A stretch of DNA of 64,000 nucleotides from Agaricus subrufescens (taxonomy: Eukaryota; Basidiomycota; Agaricomycetes; Agaricales; Agaricaceae), in assembly GCA_029945375.1 (NCBI GenBank), contig CM057060.1:3286001-3350000 (forward strand), in the 5' to 3' direction. The translations under genes were made by a program, and so were the position numbers. Under the pieces are notes generated by a model that was not told the origin of the DNA, did no database searches, and saw only the letters and a program-made list of their open reading frames with translations. Numbering within the stretch: position 1 is the stretch's first letter; each line of letters opens with the position of its first letter. Positions 32,228 through 42,581 of this stretch are shown piece by piece.

Positions 32228-32830
32228 TGTTATAGTGACCCCGGCCCGGTCCTAAGCTAGGGCGTTACGTCGTAGGAAATGCTCAGATTACCTAAGCGTA
32301 ACAAAGGATCCTCTTCAATGATCAATATCTCAGAGTAACCCGAATACGCAAAGCAACTAGAGCTAGAGAGCAATATCAAAGATATTTAAAGCAATTAAGG
32401 CTTAATTCACTTCTAGGCTTTAGTTAGAGAAAAGGCTCTATATTCGAGTCTCCACCTAACCAAGTAGAAACGTTGGGGAGTTTCTACATGGCCAAGTCGA
32501 CGTCTTATATACTACATGACTCTATCTATTAATAACTTTGATCCTAAGAAGCTCTATCCCTAATAAATGATCCTCAGGGCAGGAAGCATGACTTGGGACC
32601 GAGATAGAAGCTTAATGAAACTAAAGATATCTAGATAGAAGTTCTTCTATCTATATATAAGACTTCTTAACTATTTATATAGAGTTCATTCATAATCAAG
32701 GCACAGAAGACAGTACAGAAATATCAAAATCAAAGAAGCGAAATATCAATACAAGAATAGAAAGGCATAATTGAAACGATTACATAAGTAATCATTTCCG
32801 TAAAAGAAAACATTGTTCATAATCATAACA
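32228..32830 (-). repeat. 5' LTR of gypsy-2
   Basis: 603 bases; carries TATATAAG on the minus strand (32504-32511) and the self-complementary segment 32462-32474. Confidence 0.93.
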
Positions 32831-32962
32831 GTCAACCTCTTTCTTAATCCTCCCCACAGTAGACTTCCCAAGACCAGTTCTAGACTGAATCTGACGAACA
32901 GAATAGCCTTCTTGAAGAAGAGAGATGACAGAGGAGCGTTGAGTAGAAGAAGTAGCTTTCAT
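32831..32962 (-). pseudogene. Tc1 transposase, N-terminal 44 codons
   Basis: Starts at the ATG at 32962 (MKATSSTQRSS) and encodes the first helix-turn-helix (SVRQIQSRTGLGKSTVGRI). It ends at KKEVD, where gypsy-2 is inserted. Removing gypsy-2 and one target copy joins it in frame with 25363-24471. Confidence 0.85.
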
Positions 32963-33105
32963 GGTGGTGGTTTAAGGTCAAGATGTAATTTAATCAAACT
33001 TTGATGATGTAAATTTATACAAACAAGGTCACATGACATTCTCAAATATTCACATATTTTTTCGGATTTTTATGAGGGCTCTAGAACAAGATTTGTCTCA
33101 GCTGA

Positions 33106-33321
33106 GTAGAGAGTCAAAAAACTATCCCAATGATTGATTATTCTGTTGATTTAATTTCTCAATCAGTTTCCGATCAATTTACGTAATCTCAAATACTCCT
33201 AGTAGATCACATGCTAGGCTACTATATATAATTATTACGTAATGTTTTGCAATGTTCCCACGGCGCTATAACTGAAATAGTTGAAAACCTCAAAACATTG
33301 GGACAGTTTTTTGAGCCACTG
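33106..33321 (-). repeat. Right terminal inverted repeat of the Tc1 element
   Basis: Complement of 24244-24459. The outer 19-mer is at 33296-33314 and the inner inverted copy at 33114-33132 (one mismatch). Confidence 0.9.
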
Positions 33322-33323
33322 TA

Positions 33324-34503
33324 TAATTGTGTTCGAGGACTTTAAAATGGAAGTCTTGAGACTAAGCTTAGGGAGACTTTATTGGAGAATATCATTGAGA
33401 TTAGTTATAGGATGGCTCGAGGACTTAGCGGAATGCGGTTCCTTTAGTGGACCTTATGCTAAACTGAATCTATGACTACTACCTGCCTAATAGGGAAAGG
33501 GCTAGAAAGTAGATGGCTCACACACATCGAGACTGAAATGAACTGAAGCAGGACTGTCGGAATTATTGGTCGAGACTCTGGATCGGGTAGCAATGTTGAT
33601 AATCTTGAAGCAACTAGCAGCAAGATAGAGACTTAGTCTAATCGAGGGCATCTTATTGATGGATTGATCAGTGGGGGATGAGTCTCGAGGGTTTCTAAGA
33701 CTAGGGTCTAGGGTTGGAAACTTGTTAGCCAATGAGAAGCAGAAGATTAGACAAGTGCAATGTTTGGTTGAGGAGACTGAATAGTCGAGACTGTTGATTG
33801 GTGGAGAAAGATGAGTCAAGGAGACTATACCCATTCAGCACTGGATACGGATTTGGTTATCTGTTTCATATTGGTTTATTTTGTCTCAGTTTTTTACTGT
33901 GTATCATATATAGTTGCCAGTCAAGGATGAGGTTTGGCATCAAATCTTTGCCCAAGCGCTGTGCAAGTGAAATCAAGTTTGGTTAAACTTCACAGTGTTC
34001 TAAGCATTTCTTAAGTTCTTTCTCGACTTGGAAGGTCTTGTGTTCTGCTCAAGAGAGTATCTTCACTGGTCTAATAGGATTGCAATAGCATTTGGTACTA
34101 GCTCAACTCATCCTGCAGTCTGTCTCGAAGTGCGAAGGCAGGTCAAGGCTCTCCGGGTTTGTTGAGGCATCACTAGGGCGGACTTGCTACCCCTCCTAGA
34201 TAGGTGTCTAACCCATCCTATTGAGGACAGTCGTCGTGAGCTTAGCCACTCATCACAAAGGGTCTAATCAAAACGGCATAGGTCTGGAAGAGGTTTCTAT
34301 TCAGTCAAGACTTGTTTCACATTTCTATTCTACCCCTATTTTCGTTTAATACTTAATTGAGACACTTACTTTCACTTTCTTTCTGATTTATTCTCCCCAT
34401 GAACCACACTCGAGACTCGGTGTAATTCAAAGGGTTGCATTCGCATTCGATTTTATATTTTTTATATTTTATTTTCCACATTCACACTAATCTAGTCTCT
34501 TCA
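33324..34503. other. Unassigned block within the copia element
   Basis: No ORF of note and no match to known copia domains. It sits where the reverse transcriptase core should be. It could be a solo LTR or another old insertion, but its ends were not found. Confidence 0.4.
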
Positions 34504-35334
34504 ACGATATCCAGAGATTGCAACAAGCAAACCATTTATCTGGATCAAAGGACTTACTTATATAAAGTCCTCGAGCACTTTGAAGTTTCATCTAGACTAA
34601 TGAATACACCACTACCGGCCAGATACAAACCGCTACCCAATGACAGTCACTCTGACACTGAAACCCATAGACGCTTCCAGCAAATTATTGGTTCCTTACT
34701 CTATATTATGTTAGGAACTCAACCAGACATCTCCTATGCCATAATCAAATTATCACAGTTCAGCGCAGAACCAAGTCATGATCACATTGAAAAGGCATTA
34801 TACATCTGTCGCTATCTATTAAAGACACCAGATTACTCCCTTGTCTTTGATGGAGAATCAGGGGATGGTTTGGCTGCACACTCAGATTCAGATTGGGCCT
34901 CTGATCCAATTTTGTGTTGATCTACTACAGGGTATCTAATAACACTTGCCAAAGGACCTATCTCCTGGCTTAGTCGGAGACAAAAAACAGTGGCCTTATC
35001 ATCGACCAAAGCTGAATATATGGCCATGTCCAATTGCTGTAGGCAAGTTATTTGGATACAGTCCTTGCTCCTTGAGCTCAGATTTGTTTTACCTTCGATA
35101 CCTATCTATGGAGACAATCAAGGGTCAATCTTCTTGGCGTCGAACCCTATTCAGGAACAAAGAACAAAACACATTGATATATGTTTCCACTATATTTGTC
35201 AATGTATTGAAGATGGTAAAATTGAAGCAATCCATGTGGATGGTGAGGAGAATCCTGTGGATTTATTCACCAAGCCACTGGCTTTCAACAAATTCAAGAA
35301 GTTCCGATCTCAACTTAGAATGACTTTTTATTAA
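34504..35334 (+). pseudogene. Copia reverse transcriptase end and RNase H remnant
   Basis: Resumes after the RT catalytic box with DQRTYLYKVLEHFEVSS and the typical copia segment FQQIIGSLLYIMLGTQPDIS. RNase H follows (HSDSDWASD; then, after a TGA at 34918-34920 where copias usually have an arginine codon, STTGYLI and ALSSTKAEYMAM) and the C-terminus VDLFTKPLAFNKF. It ends with TAA at 35332-35334, 39 bases before the 3' LTR. One frame change near 34930. Dead. Confidence 0.88.
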
Positions 35335-35373
35335 GTCATCACCTCCTATCTATCCATGCAGAGCAAGGGGGAG

Positions 35374-35816
35374 TGTTGAAACACAAGTTCATATGGTCTT
35401 GAGGATGCTTGCATGACCTATAACTTGTGTATCTGATATCCTGGACGTCTCACTGACCCAGGTATGTACACTCTACATGTTAGAATGTTCTGGATCAAAG
35501 AGTCTAAGGGTTTTGGACTCTCATCCAATAATTATGAATCAATTACTTATGAATATCCATTCAGACATTTGAAATGCCATCTACAAAATATGTATCTACC
35601 ATGTTCTCTTCCTAAATATGTACTTTGTTTATACTATGCATTATGTATAAAAGATAGAATCCATGTATGAGTTAGCTAGCTCAAAATCATATTCTACTTC
35701 GTCTCTCTCACTCACGCTTAAACTCTATAACTCTACATCCACTATCTATCTTCTATCTATCCAGGTGTGTTAATCATACTCCATACCTCTGCAAGGTCTA
35801 CGCTGCCATTTCAACA
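35374..35816 (+). repeat. 3' LTR of the copia element
   Basis: 443 bases from TGTTGAAACA to TTTCAACA; followed by the target copy CAAAG at 35817-35821 and preceded by a purine tract. Confidence 0.92.
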
Positions 35817-35961
35817 CAAAGTATCTACCAGTGTCTGCATCCTTCTTATTACTCAGTTTCACCAGTCTTCTCAATCACCTAATGCACCTCTCTGAGTCTT
35901 CTCGAGCCCATATTAATCACTTCCCAGTGCCAAACCTTGCACCTTTAGGCAATCTCAAAAC

Positions 35962-36808
35962 ATGTCATCATCTACGTCATTGCCCTCACAATCATTACAC
36001 CGGTCATTGAAGGAACCTGAAGGTCTAGCCACAATAGTCAATGGCGACCTTTACTTTTCACCAAACAGCCAGAGGCAAGTCTCCATTATCCCAGCTCTTC
36101 CCCAGCCTTGGCAGCTTGTAGAGAGGGTCTCGGCAGCTGCTGATTTTCAAGATGCACATTGGTGGACAGTGAGCACTGAGTGGCTTGGGTTTGTACCCAG
36201 ACAACCAGTTCCCTACACGGGTGTCTGGTTTGGACCCTTGAGTCTCATACTGAACAGATTACTCTGTGAGAACAAAACAGAGTATGGCTTGCTGGTGTTT
36301 TACAGTGACAAATGGCTGGAAATTGACTCCATGCTGTGGGAGACAAGTGAGATCCTTCAGCAGTCCTACAATCTAGCATACACCCTTCCATTTCCACCCC
36401 AGGGCTGGGGCTACCACAAAATGTTCTTGTCACGGACAGATGCAATGCGATATATCACTGAAGGCCGTGACTGGTTCGCAATGTGGATTGGGCTGCTTTA
36501 TTAGTCGATGAGAAAGATTCTGAATGGCCCTGATTTTGCTGAGGGACTGACTCCCCTAGATTGGTTCAAAACAGTTGTCTTTGAGAGGTCCCAGAATCTT
36601 AATGGCACATATGTAGATGCTATATGTACCTCACAGCTTCTACAGGAATATTGGCAGATAGACCATGTGGGCATGTTCTTACACCATCCTGATGACACTC
36701 CAGCTCAGCCTGCAGCACAGTGGTTTGTGGAACAGAATGTGCCTGTGTAGTATCATTGGGGCAACTGAGAAGGTTGCTCTTTCCAACACTGGTGGCAGGG
36801 GCAGTGAC
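35962..36808 (+). pseudogene. Broken ORF of unknown, transposon-associated type
   Basis: One frame with two in-frame TAG codons (36502-36504 and 36748-36750), otherwise open from the ATG at 35962 (MSSSTSLPSQSLHRSLKEPE) to the palindrome at 36809. Tryptophan-rich segments include WWTVSTEWLGFVPRQPVP and EGRDWFAMWIGLLY. Both stops fall at places where a Trp (TGG) would fit, so each could be a single G-to-A change. It resembles, from memory only, a family of uncharacterised proteins repeated in mushroom genomes; no function is known to me. The copia element inserted about 145 bases upstream of its ATG, and the palindrome cuts its 3' part. Confidence 0.55.
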
Positions 36809-36916
36809 ATCAGCAAAAGGTTTGGCTACTTGAAGCTACTTGAAGGTACTTGAGGGCTACTTGAGAATTCTCAAGTAGCCCTCAAGTAGCTTCAAGTAGC
36901 CAAACCTTTTGCTGAT
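36809..36916. repeat. 108-bp palindromic foldback element
   Basis: Arms start ATCAGCAAAAGGTTTGGC and meet at GAGAATTCTC. The left arm has one more 10-base unit (variants of GCTACTTGAA) than the right. Half of it is found again in the copia 5' LTR at 13997-14046, which shows that it is mobile or copied. Confidence 0.85.
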
Positions 36917-37117
36917 GGCCCCACCTGTGTGATCACTACCTGCCTCATCTTTGCTGAGCCAGTTATTCAGTTGTTTGTGAAAGATGTTACATTGGGAGGT
37001 TACCTAAGAAGCCAGGAGACTATATGTCAACCATTGAAAGCTGATAAGGCACACAGCATTAGCTTTCACTCAGTCAAAAAAAAAGATCATTGAGAGTTGC
37101 CATTATGTATCTACATG
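36917..37117. other. Unassigned sequence between palindrome and MITE
   Basis: No gene recognised. Confidence 0.4.
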
Positions 37118-37724
37118 GCAGGCATTTAAATGTCCAATCCCAATTTGGATGCAACTGTCAAGTGACCTGTCCAGTCGATCATCACTTGAGTTGTCCAGTT
37201 GGTTATTGGTCACACTTGTGTGACAATTTCTCAATGTTACAGTCACAAGTCATCTGCCTCTTCTCATTTATTGACTTGGATGATAGTACAGTTCACAGAA
37301 CTTGATCTCTAGGAGTACCTAGTTACAGTAATTGCACAAAGAGTGAGACCATCAGCAAAAACAAGCCTCTGATCTGCAGGCACCAGACTCAGGAGGTTTA
37401 AATTACAAAGGTGGAACATGATTTTGCCTAGGTCACAGTTTGAAAATTACTTAAGCTGCCTTATCAACAAACAAGAGAGATATGGAACAACTACTGACTA
37501 CCCAACTAACAGAAGAACAGAGGCAGCCTAGACATAGTTCAAGAGAGGAGATAAAAGTCACAGATTTTGAAATGCTCATAATGAAAGGAGAGCATGAGAA
37601 AAGTAGCAGTGTCACACTAGTGTGACCAAGATCCAATGGCCAACTTGACAACTCAAGTGATGATTGACTGGACAGGTCACTTGACAGTGGCATCCAAATT
37701 GGGATTGGACATTTAAATGCCTGC
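37118..37724. mobile_element. Inverted-repeat (MITE-like) element, 607 bp
   Basis: Left end GCAGGCATTTAAATGTCC and right end its complement. The match continues inward for roughly 110-150 bases with mismatches (for example TCAAGTGACCTGTCCAGTC in both arms). No coding capacity. Terminal repeats without a gene fit a non-autonomous DNA transposon; a target duplication could not be settled by eye. Confidence 0.65.
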
Positions 37725-39212
37725 TGTGTTACCTTTTGTGTGTGTGATATAACTGACACTCATCTTAGTGAGTTCCTTTGCTTTTGCACTGATCAATATT
37801 AATCATACCATGGGGTGCTATTTTTTCACCATGCAACAACAACAGTTTATAATTGTATCCTTACATGTTTTTTGAGGCTCAACTTTGGTTGTCCAGGAAA
37901 GTCTCTATGTAGTCAAAACCAAAATGGTAATTATCCAGAGATATCTGTAGCAAAGAATAGCATTTTATTCTGCTTGATTAGAGGCATGTGGCACTAGTGT
38001 CATCAAGGAGCTGGTAATCCTTTCATTTGTGCTACAGTGGATACAAGGAGCTTGTGCATCAACATACAGCTTATTGGAGAGTACTCTACTATGTGGCATA
38101 GTGATGATTACTGGTTGCTGTCAGTTCATCAAACCTCCTTCACAATGTTTTTTTACCATTACAATCTTGCCAGCTGGTCTTGGACTCAGTCTTTGGTGGG
38201 TGCATATTCAAATTTTGTCTCCTAGGACTCAGGAATGACTTCAATTGCCTTTCAGCAAATGCAGGCTTGTAGATATTTATATGATCAGGAAAAATCAAAC
38301 TCTTGACATTTTTTTGATGCACCCAGTGCCAGCTATTGATAGTCTAGCTCTGCAACCCCAAGTAGTGCAGATGTCAATTTGTAACCATTGGTACTATACA
38401 GTATGTTCCTGGAATATACATCATTCAGACCTTTCACCATGAAGTTCCCTTGTAGTATGCAGACTTTTTGTATTGCCTATTCTTCATTTGTGCATTAGTT
38501 GCAGACCATTTCAACAATGTAGCAGCCAATCCATAGGTTCACACAAGCAATTGATTGGGTTTTACACCTTGGGTCAACTGGTATTTTGATGCTGTCTTTC
38601 CTGGGCAAGGCACTAGCCAAGCTTGAAAGAATGCTCAGCAAATTGACTGGGCTTTGTTCAATGGTATATGTTTCAATCAATGCTGGCATACATCAGGTAA
38701 ACATTTGTTCTTTCCACAATGGATGATATTCTGGAATACCTCTCATCAGGGTTGATCAGCAGAGCTGGAAGAACATCTCTGTGGGAAAGACCCAGATCCT
38801 AGAATGCTTTGATCATGAGTAACCTTAGATGGTCTTCTCATCAACAGTTCTGGTTTTGACAGGAAGAGTCTTGCAGCATCGAGAGAGGGCTAAGAGAGAT
38901 GGGTTCATCTAGATCATTACTTTTGTTTACAATCCAGGCCTCAATCTGCATTCTAGACAGATGAGCTGGCTCCATTTCCACATTGTGGAATCATGCTCAT
39001 ACTAGTACAGCAGCCCTACAGGATAGCCTGTACCTCTCTGGCCGATTCCACTTGGCAACTTTGAAACTTCAATGACTATTGGTGGAGCAGAATAACTGGG
39101 TGCCAGACTGCGAGTAATTCTGTATCACCTGCATGATGTGGGGTTTATTCTAGCTTATCTGTGCCTTGCTAGATTTGTGTTGTTAGATTCTTACCCCTCC
39201 ATGGATCAAATT

Positions 39213-39323
39213 ATATGAGGGTAACGCCATAGGTCCATGGCTAGGTTCTGAGACGTCAAGTAACCTTCCCCCTGAGCAGCCAAGGGCGTGAGAAACCTGA
39301 GCGCTCAATTGATGGCAGCAGCT
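39213..39323 (+). repeat. 111-bp direct repeat, copy 1
   Basis: Starts ATATGAGGGTAACGCC and ends GATGGCAGCAGCT. It differs from copy 2 (40493-40603) at three positions seen, all CA here versus CG there. Confidence 0.85.
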
Positions 39324-40492
39324 TGCTTTACAGAACAGCAGATAGTTTGTCCGTCTGGATTGTTACTGCCAAACCATATCCAATGCTACCAGTTGAGAAA
39401 ACAAGTAGTATTTAGATGCAGTGCTACTGATGTTGGCATGCATATGTGAATGAGTTATCTGTGTCTAACAGCATTTGATAATTTACCCTTGGGAAACAAA
39501 AATTCTCTGATCAAGTCCTCAGGGAATGTCCTGTGGGATATGCAGGGTGCGCATTTAGCCCGCCTCGCATCAACAAGTCAGGCATGATGTCAACATTAGT
39601 GAGGCATAATGTAGAGCAGGTGTCCGTCTTCAGGTGCCTGAGACCTGCCGGCTAAAGTAATGACAATGCTAGTACACAATGGGGATCTGCCCTCAGACAT
39701 TATTTAGGGAAGCAGCGACAGGATGCTGTCAGCTCATCCTGTCACATTCATTATTTCCATTCATCGTCAGTCCAGTCTACCGAAAATCATTTTGTTAGCC
39801 AGTGTAAAAATAGGTACCAACCGATTTTTCTTAACTACAAGTAAATCCCATCTCAAAACGAGGATACATGTGTATCAACTTCATGTTCAAAAGTAGGGGT
39901 CACAATCCATGCAGCTATTGAGGTATTAAAGTTTCAAAGTGAGTTCAGAGGAAATCGACGTTGTTTTTAGGCATCCAAACCTATAATTAGGATAGTGGTT
40001 ACTTTGGGTACCGACGATTTATGGGGTATGTCGAGCATTTAGAGTATAGGGAAAGCCGAGCCCGAGTCGGTAGCCGCTATCACGGCTGTCATTGAACACG
40101 GCCTGGTAGTGTAACCTGAACTCATAAGTTTCAGAAAAGGCTAGGTTACTAGACATTAAAAACCTAAAAAATTTTCTTCTTCAAAATAGTCACTACAAGC
40201 TTCAAGTTTGACTGTCACTTTGACACATACAGTAGCAAGTCCTGAGCCTGAGCTATCTTTGATCAAGTGCGCATTGAGAAAGCGTCGGTGGCGCGAGAGT
40301 CACAGAAGAAAAACAGGAATCCATGATCAATATCAGAATCAAATTTAGAATCGGAAGCGCAAGTCCGTATGAGAATTAGATCTTGAAGAGTCCACGCCTC
40401 TCCCGGGTACTGAGGGTATAAAAATGACATGGTAGGATCTGCGCAGCTTAGTCTTCAATGAGCTTAAAATATCCTATCAATATCGCTAAGAT

Positions 40493-40603
40493 ATATGAGG
40501 GTAACGCCGTAGGTCCGTGGCTAGGTTCTGAGACGTCAAGTAACCTTCCCCCTGAGCAGCCGAGGGCGTGAGAAACCTGAGCGCTCAATTGATGGCAGCA
40601 GCT
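40493..40603 (+). repeat. 111-bp direct repeat, copy 2
   Basis: Same orientation as copy 1 and 1280 bases away. Keeps CG at the three variable sites. Confidence 0.85.
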
Positions 40604-40856
40604 GGCAGCCGGATGCCATCCGTCCGCACACTACTCGTGTATGCATGACCAGCGGTTGTGAAAGTCGCGATGCGACCGTAAGATGTGAAAATTATGCCTC
40701 TAGGATCCGATAAAAATGATTCCACAATATAAAGAACTCCACGATCCATTATTGGGAATAGACAACTTTGATTAATAATCGTCATCCCTAAGCCTTTTCG
40801 AGTGCGCGGTGATGCAAATCTCACTCTGCCCATCATGTTCCATTCAAGTCCAGTCT

Positions 40857-42581
40857 TCAAATTACGACTTCACCCTCCTCCAGAGACTTGGCCTTCTCTC
40901 GCGCCAACCTTCCCTTGCCTCTAGCTAGATCCACTTCTCGCCACATATCCTTTGCTTCATCAAACACTTCCAATCTCTCATCATATACCTCCATAAACCT
41001 CTTCACTTCCCTCTCCCACTCCTCCCTATCTTGATTCGCCAACGCAGAACGAATGGACGAGAAAAACGACTCCAAGATTGAGAGATTATGCATGACCAAC
41101 AACGAATGGGCCGACATTTCGTGCGTATGTAAGAGATGATGGACATAAGCCCGCGTAAAGCTTGGTTTTATTCTCTTTTGCGATGAAGAAGACTCTTGTT
41201 CGTTTGTATAAGAAGGATCATCAGCACCATGATAGATTCGAACCGAAGGAGCGATCGGTGAACAAGCCAGGCATTCACAGTGGACTGCACTGAAAGAGGA
41301 GAAGTCACTTGTATACGAATCGTCGTATAAATTACGTCCGATATCAAGCTTTCCGTTTGGTTTTGATTTGGCCGGATTTGTCGGATGAGAAGAGGGAGCG
41401 GGAAATGTAAAGTCGAGAGCTACACCGATATCTCCTGCACGTTGTGCCCAACGAGCGTCAAATATATCAATACCGACAGTAGAGATCAACCGAAGGATCT
41501 CATGCGGGGTGTTGACGGTATTTATGAGTCGCGGTTTAGTTGTTGGTAAAGGTTCAAGAGATGTTTGTAAAAGGAGCGGTAGTTCGTCAGCGTGGTGTGG
41601 TAAGACCGGATGAGATGCAGGTGGGGATGCCGTAACAGCGGTGGGATTAGCTTCGACTACGGATGTAGCTCTAACTTGAGATTGTGCATCGAGAGATAGA
41701 CGAAGGGGTACGAGATCAAATGAATAACCCGAAACTCCCTGGTCCAGTATCTGGAAAGGTTTTATGGTCTCGGCCTCGGGACCAAAAAGTTTTTCGACCA
41801 GGCTTTCAGCGAAGGCTCTTCTAGCGGGTATGCTGGTCGATCCAGCCATATGCACAAAAACGTTGGGCTTGTAAGTAGCCTGAGAGTCGACCGTGGTTGG
41901 ACCTGATGCGATAATATTAGCGAGCCATGATGCCGAGCGGTCATTGCTCTTTGTTAATCGCTTCTGGGAATATGGCGGATTTGTGTACGGAGTATCAGAC
42001 AGAGCGAAGACGATGTCAGGTTTACAAGAGTAAACGTATGATTTCCAATCCTGAAGGGTGACCTAATAATACTGAGATGACGGAGTGGCCGAGGAATATC
42101 ACAAACTCACTTTCCGAACACCCTGAAGACTGTATGCAGAGACATGGTTATTTCCATTCGCCGGCATTTCCCTACCATCCGCGGGGTCTCTAGCAGACAT
42201 AGATATGATGTGCCTGCTGGGTGAAAAACCCAGAAAGGTATGTAGAGGCGTCTTTCCGGAAACGAGAGTTGGTACAGGTGGAGGAACGGCTAAACTTTTG
42301 GCAATGAAAGAAAGTGGGTACAGAATGAGTAACAGAAAGCTCATAACCAGACCGTCGATTACTCACAAACTTTCGAAAGGCACATTCACCCAATGGATGC
42401 CGTTGGATCCATAGTGATCGCGTGAGAGGTGTGGTATAACTCCACGGGAAGTCGTTGCTATAAAATTAGGAGTTTGAATCCGAATTTCATCTTGTTCAAT
42501 GCGTTTAAGAACAATTTCTCCTAGTCGAGGACCGAAGCGTACCGAAGGGGGGGTAAGTAGAGAGAATGAAAAGCCAGACAT
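40857..42581 (-). CDS. QTRT2: Queuine tRNA-ribosyltransferase accessory subunit 2
   Basis: Non-catalytic partner of the eukaryotic tRNA-guanine transglycosylase, which swaps guanine 34 of GUN-anticodon tRNAs for queuine. Three exons (42581-42367, 42294-42111, 42062-40857) join in frame to 534 residues. The N-terminus has the family's TPNFIATTSRGVIPHLSRDH. The middle has the TGT barrel (YKPNVFVHMAG, QILDQGVSGYSFD, LINTVNTPHEIL, GIDIFDARWAQRAGDIGVAL). The zinc site is complete (CECLACSP, then THEMSAHSLLVMHN). The usual eukaryotic accessory subunit is about 400 residues, so this one is longer through inserts. Fungi do not make queuine and would have to take it up. The family call is firm; subunit 2 rather than the catalytic subunit is judged from the divergent barrel motifs. 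Confidence 0.82.

Larger units (their letters stand above)
25364..32830 (-). mobile_element. Ty3/gypsy retrotransposon (gypsy-2), minus strand, partly decayed
   Basis: 7467 bases with 603-base LTRs at both ends that differ at two positions by eye (both G/A). Flanking bases are ATCAA (25359-25363) and GTCAA (32831-32835), a 5-bp target duplication with one mismatch. Its 5' LTR is on the right because the element is on the minus strand. Order: leader, gag (31674-29909), pol (29912-27630, truncated integrase to 27399), and an accessory zinc-knuckle ORF (27362-26262), then the 3' LTR. A stop in gag, a frameshift in integrase and loss of the rest of integrase make this copy non-autonomous. Confidence 0.92.
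24244..33321 (-). mobile_element. Tc1/mariner DNA transposon, split by gypsy-2
   Basis: Bounded by TA on both sides (24242-24243 and 33322-33323), the Tc1/mariner target. Terminal inverted repeats of 216 bases (24244-24459 and 33106-33321) begin CAGTGGCTCAAAAAACTG. The transposase gene is on the minus strand and is cut near its N-terminus by the gypsy-2 element. Without gypsy-2 the element is about 1.6 kb, a normal Tc1 size. Confidence 0.93.
13617..35816 (+). mobile_element. Ty1/copia LTR retrotransposon, decayed, containing three nested elements
   Basis: Outer shell of the nest. Its LTRs (13617-14091 and 35374-35816) both start TGTTGAAAC and end in near-complementary sequence, and they are flanked by the same five bases, CAAAG (13612-13616 and 35817-35821), a typical 5-bp target duplication. 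A primer site follows the 5' LTR and a purine-rich tract (GCAAGGGGGAG) precedes the 3' LTR. Gag, protease, post-integrase and RNase H remnants are in copia order on the plus strand. The integrase core and the reverse transcriptase core are missing. The coding remnants carry several stops, so the element is dead. About 14.3 kb of the internal part consists of a gypsy element and a Tc1 element, the latter with another gypsy inside. Confidence 0.92.
37725..40856. other. Gene-poor, repeat-rich region
   Basis: No intact gene. Short open frames near 38.0-38.7 kb look like scraps of an old coding element but match nothing I recognise. It contains two copies of a 111-bp direct repeat. The last 250 bases are downstream of the tRNA-ribosyltransferase gene. 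Confidence 0.45.

Noticed and set aside
39213..40603. The 111-bp repeats as LTRs of a small retroelement
   Set aside because: Ends are not clear TG/CA termini beyond chance, and no target duplication flanks the pair; kept only as direct repeats.
39213..40603. tRNA or other RNA genes in the repeat-rich flank
   Set aside because: No A-box/B-box pair or cloverleaf could be built from the repeat or its surroundings.
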